A stretch of DNA of 28,218 nucleotides from Flammula alnicola. Lineage: Eukaryota > Basidiomycota > Agaricomycetes > Agaricales > Strophariaceae. The position numbers and the translations under genes are program-made. The DNA lies in assembly GCA_015499995.1 (NCBI GenBank), contig JADNRV010000509.1, positions 1-28,218 on the forward strand, given 5' to 3'. This document shows, piece by piece, positions 1 to 10,117 of the stretch (within the stretch, counting starts at the first letter, position 1; every line of letters starts with the position of its first letter). The notes under the pieces are model-generated. The model was not told the DNA's origin and did no database searches. It was given only the letters and a program-made list of their open reading frames with translations.

Positions 1-1665
1 GAAGCTATCCAGTAGATGTTACGTGAGTTCACGTGTCGCAGGTGGATATTGCATTTATTACTTACGTATGCTTAACAGCAAAAGAACGGCACTTCAAGAG
101 GTCAATGTCCCTGAATTTCTCGTATTTAATACGAGCTGTCGATAGTCGCGGGCTGTGGGAACTTACTTGTCGTCTTTCATGACTCCCTTTGGAGCAACCT
201 TAAGTTCATCTTCGAATCCGAATATATTCTGTGGTTCGCCTTTCGGATGGGGTTTCGGTTGGCCAAAGAATTTGACAAACTCGGGCGCTGATATTACATT
301 CCGCAGTCGACGAGAATTTCGTTGGATATTAGCTCTGCAGGAAAGGCGTGTGAATCAAGGAATAAATCGCCCATAGATGATGTTAATTGACCTTATTGTC
401 GCAAGTTCGTTACGACTGGGGCACCAGCTTCCGGCAGCAATAATACTTTCACTTCCTGACTTGACTATAGCACGTAAAATGTCAGCATCGACTACTAAGA
501 CTGCCGAGAAAGTCATGTACCCGCGCTATAAGGTTGAAAGCAACGGCATGAGGGTTAGCGGCCGTCAATATCTTCCCTCGGAAATTGACCTACATGTGAT
601 CTAAATAACAGGGTCCAACGATCAGTATTGATTGAGATAACCAAAAGACGCGCTCACACCCTGCGAAAATTCCCTTGCGTCCGCTTCGCGAGAAACTGGC
701 AGAGAAGCCCTGCTTATAGGGAGTCTTGTCATTGCTAAACCTGATCTGTCTTACGCGTCAGCCAGGCCAACAGGGACCGAAATGATTTACTACTCACATC
801 ACGATAGATACGGTGAGTGACATCTTTCGGCGGTAAATGTGGAATTTGAGGATCGACCTCAGTCAAAACATCAGTCAATGCTTCTACGAAATCCTTCCAT
901 TCTTTCTCGGCAAGGCGATACACGGGTTCTGCAAAATGAAACGCTTAGGACCGATGACACTGCGGCGTAATAGAAGGTATTCACCATGGAGTTTGAACCT
1001 ATGCCCAAGTCAGCATGAAAAGTCCAATAGAATAGGTGAAACACGCACCATTGGCGATCGTTACACGCGGGGTCCTTCAACTTGGTCAGAAAGTTGAGCG
1101 TGTTCTGCGATATCTGTCCAGGTGGTACGCGGCCCGTCTTTGGAGCCTGGATAACGACGCCAACGACCTCTTGTCCCTCCTTGAGGTCAGCCTCGAACTC
1201 TTCTTCGCTTTCTTGTACTTGTTTCTTTTTCTTCCGAGGCGACTGGGGTTTTTTCGGGCTCGTGCTGGTCGAACTACGCCCTTTTCGCTGGCGTTTCACG
1301 GTCCCGTCGTCGGAATCTTCATCCAAGGCATCGCTGTCGTAGGTTTTCTTTCCCGTTGATCCTGCTTCGTCAGCCTGGCCATAATCTTCATCGTCGACCT
1401 TCCTTTTCTTCCTGGGAGATTGGGCCTTCTTTGCGCCACGTGCAGAAGCTGATCGCTTCTGGGCTCCAGTTTCGGAGTCTTCATCTAACGCGTCGCTGTC
1501 ATATTCCTTCTGGAAGTATGATGAGGTGGCAGTCTCTTCCTCGTCCTCAGACTGTGGTCGCGGTTTTTGTTGCGATTTTCTCGTCGGCCTCGCCTTTTTT
1601 GAGGATTCGGCAGTCTTTGAAGATGTCTTAGATCGAGTACGCGTTGACCTGGTGCTTGAAGGCAT
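1..1665 (-). CDS. DUF2461 (TIGR02453-type) protein, partial at the left edge
   Basis: Multi-exon gene running off the window. Exons as read: 1665-1049, about 942-798, 745-658, 464-392, 334-167, 110-66, with the next exon at or beyond position 4. The start at 1665 is chosen over an upstream in-frame ATG at 1746 because the extra 27 residues look like leader. Residues 1-165 are disordered, Ser/Lys/Asp/Glu rich, with two copies of YDSDALDED (55-63, 109-117), each followed by a basic QSPRKK(R/K)K block that resembles a nuclear localisation signal. The DUF2461 domain starts near 180 (ISQNTLNFLTKLKDPACNDR) and continues through EPVYRLAEKEWKDF, IRFSNDKTPYK, GSWCPSRNELATIR and DIDLLKCRSFAVKH. The biochemical role of the family is unknown to me; nuclear location is an inference from the basic blocks. 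Donor GTGCGT at 1048 is good, but no AG acceptor gives the expected W-F-H-F-A-E-P frame at 942: the join is one base off. That points to an indel, an assembly error or an odd splice. The 193-bp third intron is unusually long and could hide an exon. Confidence 0.85.
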
Positions 1666-1750
1666 TTTACAAGGAAGATTGACGAAGAAATTAACGCGAA
1701 AAGTTGAAACGCGACGGATTTCAACGTGGGTCATTAATGTGGTCACACTC

Positions 1751-1756
1751 CACGTG
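1751..1756. promoter_or_regulatory. CACGTG palindrome (E-box type) upstream of the DUF2461 gene
   Basis: CACGTG lies 86 bp upstream of the chosen ATG and is followed by a tandem TCACATG-TCACAT stretch. CACGTG is the classical bHLH/Cbf1-type core. Function here is inference only; six-base palindromes also occur by chance, and others are present in this window. Confidence 0.25.
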
Positions 1757-3525
1757 ATATGTCACATGTCACATACGCTCAATTTGACGCCCCATTCAGG
1801 CTTCTCCCTCATGTCGTAAGTACTGCAAGAGGCTTGAGCGCTTGCCAAGTGTGCGCCTTCATTCATTCGTTGATACATCCGTCGGAAGGTTATTTATCTT
1901 CATTCTTCAAAATCATGGGCTCGCAATATCGCAATCTAAATCCTTCTGGAATTGTAGGAGATCCGTAGGACGGCCATGTGGCCCCGTAGGGCCTCCAGAC
2001 TAACGCTCTAGTCCTCTGAGTCAACTAAGAGAATGATTTTTCCAACACAGCTTGGTAGTCCTGCACAGTTGTAGTCTGGGCGGGATCAGGCACTTTCAGT
2101 CACTGCCCCATGCTGCAACCCCACCTTTCCCCATAGATCGTGGGGTAGGCTTCAATGTCTTGGCCGATCGGTAGAACATGACTCCTGTTTCCTCCCCGTT
2201 AGCCGAGACCCCGAATCACTCTGATAGATAATCCTTTGATCCGCGTTGCGTCGTTTCGCATCCGCCACAAGTTCCGCTGGGCTCCGTCGGGCTCCCCTCT
2301 GGCGTGATTGATTTTTTAGGAATCCAAACTTGCATGCGGCATCAAACGGTATTCCAGACGGTATCTCTCGCGCCCCGATTCGGTTCTTTTTTTAGGTCTC
2401 CTCCCGGGTCTGACGGAGGGATATGAATGTAGCGCGGAGCATACGCACCGGCAACGGCTGAATCGCATTGTATGTGGGAGTTTAGCTTGCATTAATCTTC
2501 CGTTGCCGTGGAACATAACTTTTACGCATTCACGGAAAGAGACCTCTTTCCCACGTAGAATAAGCCGTTCTTGTTTGTAGAAAATAGGTCATAATCAGGA
2601 AAGTCTCCATGACCTATATCAAGCGACTCTTCTCTATTTTTGCACACCCGAAAGTTTCATGTTATATCATCCGAGTAGAGAGAACGTCATATTTGTGTAA
2701 AGAATTCGAAGGACGGCAGTCTGGGCCAATGGCTGAGCGTCTATTTGACCAGGTACCATCATCAGTACACAAATTGCGTAACTTGCATGTCAATTTCATC
2801 AGTTGGCATTTGAAAACTCTGGATACATCTTATCCAAAAATTCATTTACATCAAGAAATTGTACCACGTCAGATATAAATATGCTCTCATGCAAGTGGAT
2901 GCCGGGAAGCGTCGCACTGCGGTACTTTATTGATAAACGCCGCGTTTATCTACCTGGTGTTCGGAATATATCGGATATAACTTTGGTTGCATATATCAGT
3001 TAATGATCCAATTTTATATCTTTCTGTGCAATCCTTGACCGTGAAAGAATATCCGAGACCCAGTTCCAGCTTGCCGTAGCGTGGATATTTCTGTTCCGCT
3101 CCCTTTGGTAGCCAAACTGCCGAGTCGGGCAACTACCGGGGCGCAGGTATTTCAAATAATAGCGGGAAACGGCAGACGGCTGTTGTTTATCCCACGGCAT
3201 ATCGCGGAGCAAAGGCGGAGGTGTTGGTGGAAATACACCGCTTGTGGGGAGCCCCAATAGATGAACAGAATAATTGACCTGCAACGCGAGGCCTGGCGGA
3301 CTGCATGATTCTGGAACTTGGACATGATAAGCGTAACGGTAAACGCCACAGGGTGCCCGCTGTGACCTGGGGAAACCTGGAGGGACGCTGGATTTCGCTG
3401 GATGCAGTGCATTGAATTACAAAGGTTGGACATGTGGTAAACCCGAAGATGGAATGTATGTTTTGCACGCGAGAACCGCGATCGTTGTCTCCATTTGGAT
3501 TCTGCCCCTAATAATGCACTACAAA

Positions 3526-3544
3526 GTTATTATAGAAACCCCAC
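3526..3544 (+). promoter_or_regulatory. Candidate core promoter of the acetyl-CoA synthetase gene
   Basis: An AT-rich GTTATTATAGA box lies about 50 bp before the ATG. It is followed directly by CCCCAC at 3539-3544, which fits the reverse of the CreA/Mig1 consensus SYGGRG. Glucose repression of acetyl-CoA synthetase is common in fungi, so a site here would make sense, but a six-base match is weak evidence. Confidence 0.3.
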
Positions 3545-3581
3545 CCGCCGCTTCATTCCACCTTCATACCGTACCCCAACC

Positions 3582-6144
3582 ATGGCTGAACAGGAACAGA
3601 CAATCCCAATTCACCCCGTCGCACCGCGCTTGAAGTCCGGTCCCAAGAAGCCTCATATTGGTCCTCACATCGACAACTACCGCTCAGCCCACAAGGAGAC
3701 CGTTGGCCATGAATCCGACAGTTGGTGGGCAAAGGTGAGTCTATAAAACTCGCGATATCTGATATTTTCGCTAACGAATGCGCTATATCTCTAGCAAGCG
3801 CATGCTATGCTGCACTGGGACCGCCCATTCAAAACCGTTCGAGCTGGTGGCTTCGAGACTGGTGATATCGTTTGGTTCCCTGAGGGCGGACTCAACGCTT
3901 CCTACAATTGCGTTGATCGCTGGGCGTTCAAACACCCCGACAAGGTAAGGGCGATTATCAGAAATAAACCAGGAATTTCCCACCTCATGCATTTTTTGAC
4001 CAGACTGCGATAATCTACGAAGCAGACGAGCCCGGCGAGGGACGTGATGTCTCTTACGCCGAACTCCTCCGTGAGGTCTCAAGCGTCGCCAATGTCCTCA
4101 AATCATTTGGCGTCAAGAAGGGCGATACCGTCTCCGTATACCTTCCCATGACATGGCAAGCCGTCGCGGCCTTCCTTGCTTGCGCGCGCATTGGCGCTGT
4201 ACACTCGGTCGTCTTTGCCGGCTTCTCGGCCGAGTCCCTCCGCGATCGCGTCCAGGACTGCAAGTCCCGCGTTGTGATCACCTCGGATGAGGGTAAGCGT
4301 GGTGGAAAGACAATTGCCAACAAAGCGATCGTCGACGCTGCCCTCAAGGAGTGCCCTCTCGTGGAGCACGTCCTTGTTCTCCAGAGGACAGGTAACAAGG
4401 TCGCGTGGACGGAAGGACGGGACAAGTGGTGGCACGAGGAAATCCTGAAAGTCCCCAACTACTGCCCCCCTGAAATCATGGCATCTGAGGACCCTCTCTT
4501 CATCCTTTACGTGAGTGATCCCGTGTCTTTTTGAGATCTAAACTCACGCTGACTCGTGTTTCAGACTTCTGGATCTACTGGAAAACCCAAGGGTGTCGTC
4601 CATACTACTGGAGGCTATCTCCTGGGTGCCGCCCTGACCGTGAAATATGTATTCGATGTACACCCAGACGACAAGTTCGCCTGCATGGCTGATGTAGGCT
4701 GGATTACTGGCCACACGTACGTATACTCTTCCTGTTATTGTCTTATTTTTAGCTAATCATCAATCTATCAGGTACATCGTATATGGACCACTAGCCAACG
4801 GCGTATCTACCACTGTTTTCGAATCCACCCCCGTATACCCCACACCGTCGAGATACTGGCAGACCGTCGAGAAGCATAAGCTGACCCAATTCTACTCGGC
4901 GCCTACTGCGATCCGTCTGCTTCGTCGACTTGGGTCGCACCACGTTGAGAACCACGACCTCAGCAGCTTGCGTGTGCTTGGTAGCGTTGGAGAGCCGATC
5001 AACCCGGAGGCTTGGAATTGGTATAATGAGCATGTAGGGAAGATGCAGTGTGCGATTGTTGACACCTTCTGGTTTGTAATTCCCCGCCCATTCATTTACC
5101 ATCAGATATTGATTGATTCGTTTCCCCACAACAGGCAAACAGAGACCGGTTCTATTGTCGTAACGCCATTCCCTGGTGCCATTGAAACCAAGCCTGGATC
5201 GGCCACCGTTCCATTCTTCGGTATCGAAACAGCCATCCTCGACCCAGTCTCTGGAGAGGAGCTTCACGGTAACGGCGTCGAGGGCGTTCTCGTTCTCAAG
5301 AACCCATGGCCTTCAATTGCCCGCACAATCTACGAGGATCACAAGCGCTACCTTGAAACCTACATGCAGGTACGTATCTTTCCACGCTTGGCACGCTATG
5401 TCCACTGATCATTTGATGGTAGCCATACCCCGGATATTTCTATACGGGTGACGGTGCTGCACGCGACGAGCATGGGTATATCTGGATCAAGGGCCGTGTT
5501 GATGGTGCGCCACAATCTTTATCTTATCAGCATCCGTGACGTTGATCATCATCCTTCGTAGATGTTATCAACGTGTCTGGACATCGACTATCAACTGCTG
5601 AGATTGAGTCGGCGCTTATTTTGCATAAGGGTGTCGCCGAGACTGCAGGTACGTTTTCATGCTTCTGCGTATCGCTGTCAAGTAACTGAAACGTCTCTAG
5701 TCATCGGAACTGCCGACGAGCTGACAGGCCAGGCCGTGTATGCCTTCGTCACCCTCAAACCGTGAGTCTTTCAATTATGTTCTACAAATACAAATGTCTG
5801 ATCGACGTCACGCAGTGAATTCACCTTCGACCCCAACGACGAGAGCGGTCTCGTCAAAGAGCTCGTACTCCAAGTTCGTAAAGTTATCGGCCCCTTCGCT
5901 GCCCCCAAGAAGATCTACATCGTCAGCGATCTGCCCAAGACTCGCTCTGGAAAGGTTCGTTTCGCTCTTATGGGTTTTGATGTCCGCTTTCAGATGACTG
6001 ACGGTTTCTTGCAACTTGCAGATCATGAGACGTATCATGCGCAAGATTGTCGCCGGGGAAGGCGATCAGCTCGGCGATCTCAGCACACTTGCGGAACCTG
6101 GCATCGTCGACGTCATCAAGCAGAAAGTCGCTGAGAGCGCTTGA
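3582..6144 (+). CDS. ACS1: Acetyl-CoA synthetase (acetate--CoA ligase), 11 exons, 662 aa
   Basis: Activates acetate to acetyl-CoA through acetyl-AMP, feeding the glyoxylate cycle, lipid synthesis and histone acetylation; probably cytosolic/nuclear. Exons: 3582-3734, 3795-3944, 4004-4510, 4565-4716, 4772-5071, 5135-5369, 5423-5504, 5562-5648, 5701-5761, 5816-5954, 6022-6144. All phases agree and total 1989 nt. The protein starts MAEQEQTIP and ends AESA. Visible ANL-superfamily motifs: P-loop [10 protein letters not shown] (271-280), DVGWITGH (313-320), WQTETGS (421-427), YTGDG (506-510), [13 protein letters not shown] (about 523-535) and the A10 motif PKTRSGKIMRR with catalytic lysine 622. Length matches fungal acetyl-CoA synthetases (roughly 660-670). 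No peroxisomal C-terminal signal is seen. The ten introns are all short (50-67 bp). This is the best preserved gene of the window, and no frameshift was found in it. Confidence 0.98.
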
Positions 6145-7017
6145 TCAGCCCTTTGGTGTTTTCTTGCATCTGATATTGGGATTCGCGCATCGCTTCTACT
6201 TGTTTGTGCATCTTAAAATCTATTCCTGTTCCTGTGCTTTTACTATTTTAATCTTCTTTCCCTTCCGATTCGCTTTTTTTTCGGGGTTGGGAGGAAGCAG
6301 CGAGACCGAAGAAGAAAAAAAAGACATGTAATCTATAACCCATTGGCTTGCTATAGTAGTTTAGCAATTTACACCAATCTGAATTTTCCGACAAGTACAA
6401 GACCTAAGGATGGATGCATCTGGATCAGATAGGCACAGCCAGGAGTCGAAATAGACGCCCATGCCGAACCGAGAACATGAGGTTAACGTCTCTGGAAAAC
6501 TCGATTGTTACAGAGTATGCTCAGCTTAATGTTTGCCACCCAGAGTGAGAATCGATCAACCCCGCGAGAGAATTCGAAGCTGCTTGGACTTCGGAGATTC
6601 CGTTTCCTTCCAGAAGCTGGTAATTAGAAGTTTCTTTCCACCGAATGAGAGTTTGTCGGGGTTTCATAGGCGCTCAGCCAATCAAATTCCGGTTCGACAT
6701 CCAATGAAAAAATACAGTCTAAGAGAAGCAAAGGAACAACAGACCACCAAGGTAAACTGTTCCTGAAATACTTTCTACGAGTAAGATTCAAAACTCGTCC
6801 GGTTCTATAATCAGCCTTTTCCGTGTAGTAGGAACTCGGAGGACGATGACCTCGGCGGAAGGATGCACTTGCACTTAACTGGAGTCGTATACACGGAGTA
6901 CTTATGAGCACACCGAAGACATGGATACTGGAAATTCATTATAACTCTGAATTGAATATAGAACGTGCGCTATGATCAAGCTATGATGTTAATACATAAT
7001 AATCTTCTCTAAAAAAG
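6145..7017. other. Spacer between convergent acetyl-CoA synthetase and SDR genes
   Basis: About 870 bp holding the 3' ends of both neighbours. A T-rich then A-rich stretch (about 6236-6325) probably belongs to the synthetase 3'UTR. Two CCAAT pentamers sit 23 bp apart (6678-6682, 6701-6705), but no credible gene starts nearby. No coding region is supported. Confidence 0.55.
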
Positions 7018-8425
<1,408 letters not shown>

Positions 8426-8815
8426 TGTGAATTGAGCGAAAGGAGTTTTGCGGTGGTGGTTTGTGAAAGAGAGAGATAGGAATCAAGTTTCAGCGGCGCA
8501 CCACATGAAATAGGAGGATAGTCGATCGGTGGTGCAACAACGTCATTATTGTACGATCCGGCAAACGGATCAGACCTCCGGAGTCAGCGAGTCTCAATGC
8601 GACAACTTCAACGGTATCTGATAAGAAAACATAGATGAATGTTAAGCGCTATGCGCCAATATGTCAATCTTCCACATAAGATGACCAGAAAGAAGCCCAT
8701 GCAGTTGAATAATAAATTACAAGCATCCTCTATGCAAAATGCACCCATCGCTACCATATACCTTATATAACGTACGCCTTCGGTCGTGGCACCATAGCGC
8801 TCCAACCCAACATAT
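8426..8815. other. Spacer / promoter region of the SDR gene
   Basis: About 390 bp between two minus-strand genes. On the minus strand a pyrimidine-rich stretch (CCTATCTCTCTCTTTC, near 8466-8481) precedes the SDR start, as is common in fungal promoters. The 65-codon minus frame at 8608-8805 has no splice or domain support and is probably chance. Confidence 0.45.
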
Positions 8816-9175
8816 CTATCTCTGGAAAGGTCTTGGTGGGTCCACAGGCACCCATTGACCTGGGCCGTTAGGTCTTTGCTGCCTCATCTTCACATCCTCC
8901 GCGTTGATATGGATCACCGCGCCAGTTCCATCGAGCTTGATGGCGAACTGGGAACCAGCGGCCGCGAGGCCCATGAGGAAACCGATGCCAAAGACGGTCA
9001 TGAATTTCATTCCCTAGAGATAAATAAAGTATGAGATAAAAGGCATGATATTGGTGACGAAGAGCCAGGAGTTACTGACAACGTTCTAATGAAGAAATAA
9101 TTAGATGGGACATGGAGAGCAGGGCACGGTGGCACTCACTTCCTTAAGCCATTCATTATAATTTTGAGAGGACAT
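8816..9175 (-). CDS. Small single-span membrane protein, function unknown (77-79 aa)
   Basis: Not recognised by family. Exon 1 (9175-9140) encodes MSSQNYNEWLKE and ends at donor GTGAGT. The last exon (9013-8816) encodes GMKFMTVFGIGFLMGLAAAG.. and ends FQR-stop. Between them, AACGTT at 9085-9080 is flanked by a perfect acceptor (ATTAG) and donor (GTCAGT) and may be a 6-nt microexon adding Asn-Val; skipping it also keeps the frame. Residues about 16-35 form one hydrophobic span, followed by a polar tail (VKMRQQRPNGPGQW, VDPPRPF). A conserved-looking short helix plus a Pro-rich tail suggests a small organelle-membrane protein; a mitochondrial place is a guess. A clear 5'UTR intron (9187-9248) and three well-formed splice sites support a real gene despite its size. 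Confidence 0.7.
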
Positions 9176-9186
9176 GACTGACGATT

Positions 9187-9248
9187 CTGCAAAGAGGAAG
9201 GAATATACCGTTAGATGATAACAGACGAAACCATGTAACCTGGCTTAC
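9187..9248 (-). other. 5'UTR intron of the small membrane-protein gene
   Basis: On the minus strand: donor GTAAGCC at 9248, branch-like CTAAC in CATCTAACG, pyrimidine tract CCTTCCTCTTTGCAG ending at 9187, 62 bp in all. It lies 12 bp before the ATG at 9175. The upstream exon has no ATG in frame with the coding exon, so this intron would be untranslated. Confidence 0.65.
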
Positions 9249-10117
9249 CTAAATAATGGGTATATTGAGGAAGCTACGAAGTCAAATGACAAAAGGGCAA
9301 CCGAATGGGTGTGTTAGATTTATGGGAACACAGACACCGACATCTTATACTCCGAGAACGTCAAACGTGATAATGCCACCACCAACAAACCAACCGAAAG
9401 GAACAATGGTAAAGCGAGTCTAACAGGCCATCGAATTTTGGTATCTTCTCGAGGAATGATGGGCCGTCGCATATGGCACACTTGGAAGCTGCAAACTGAA
9501 AAGTGGCCCAGTCGATATCTTCGCAAGGCCGCAGCCTCAATCATTTAAATGACAGACATTCGGTTCAGCCATTGTTAATGGTATTGAGCACGTTCAAGAC
9601 CCGAAGACATCACATAAGGTATTCTGAGCGGTCATCCGACGCTTCTATGCACAACGAGGATGCCGCTGAAATCTAATCCTCAGGTCAGTAAACCAAATAA
9701 AGCAAATAAATAAATGCACTTACCTTGCCAGCTCAGAACAAGCGTACAAGAGATGAGATACGACAAAGCATTCGCAAACCTCGAGCTTGAACGTTTTGAA
9801 CGCTTTCCATCAACCATCCAAAAGAAACTCAACCAATCAACCAGCACGAAAGGTCAAAAAAAGATATCAAAGAAAGAACGATGGATACATCAATCAGCAA
9901 CGGCGACAAAAACACACCCAGATATCATCCTTCTCTCATCCAACGATCCAACACATATACCGCAGCAACTGCAGCCCAATGGCACGCGACATACTGTACC
10001 ACCGCCCCCAAACCGCCCCTCTTCCATACCAACAGCCAAACCACCCAACACCGACCGAACAAACGTCGTAACAGCACCCACCAATCAACCAACACCAGTC
10101 AACCAACCCAACGCCAC
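9249..10117. other. Spacer: upstream region of the small gene and 3' region of the zinc carrier
   Basis: About 870 bp. Around 9675-9720 the minus strand shows another donor/acceptor pair (GCAAG|GTAAGTGC ... TTTCAG), which may belong to an extra upstream untranslated exon. From about 9820 to 10117 the plus strand is very rich in A and C with repeated AACCAAC/CAACC words, most likely the 3'UTR of the CDF gene. The long plus-strand open frames here reflect that skewed composition and are not supported as genes. The 74-codon minus frame 9320-9544 has a hydrophobic patch but no other support. Confidence 0.45.

Larger units (their letters stand above)
1666..3581. other. Intergenic region between divergent DUF2461 and acetyl-CoA synthetase genes
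   Basis: About 1.9 kb with no coding region I can support. The open frames here are short, overlap one another on both strands and lack domain-like composition or splice signals. I saw no tRNA or rRNA. The two ends should hold the promoters of the flanking genes, which point away from each other. Confidence 0.6.

Noticed and set aside
1960..2300. Possible tRNA or other structured RNA in the left spacer
   Set aside because: No cloverleaf with conserved A- and B-box sequences could be drawn on either strand.
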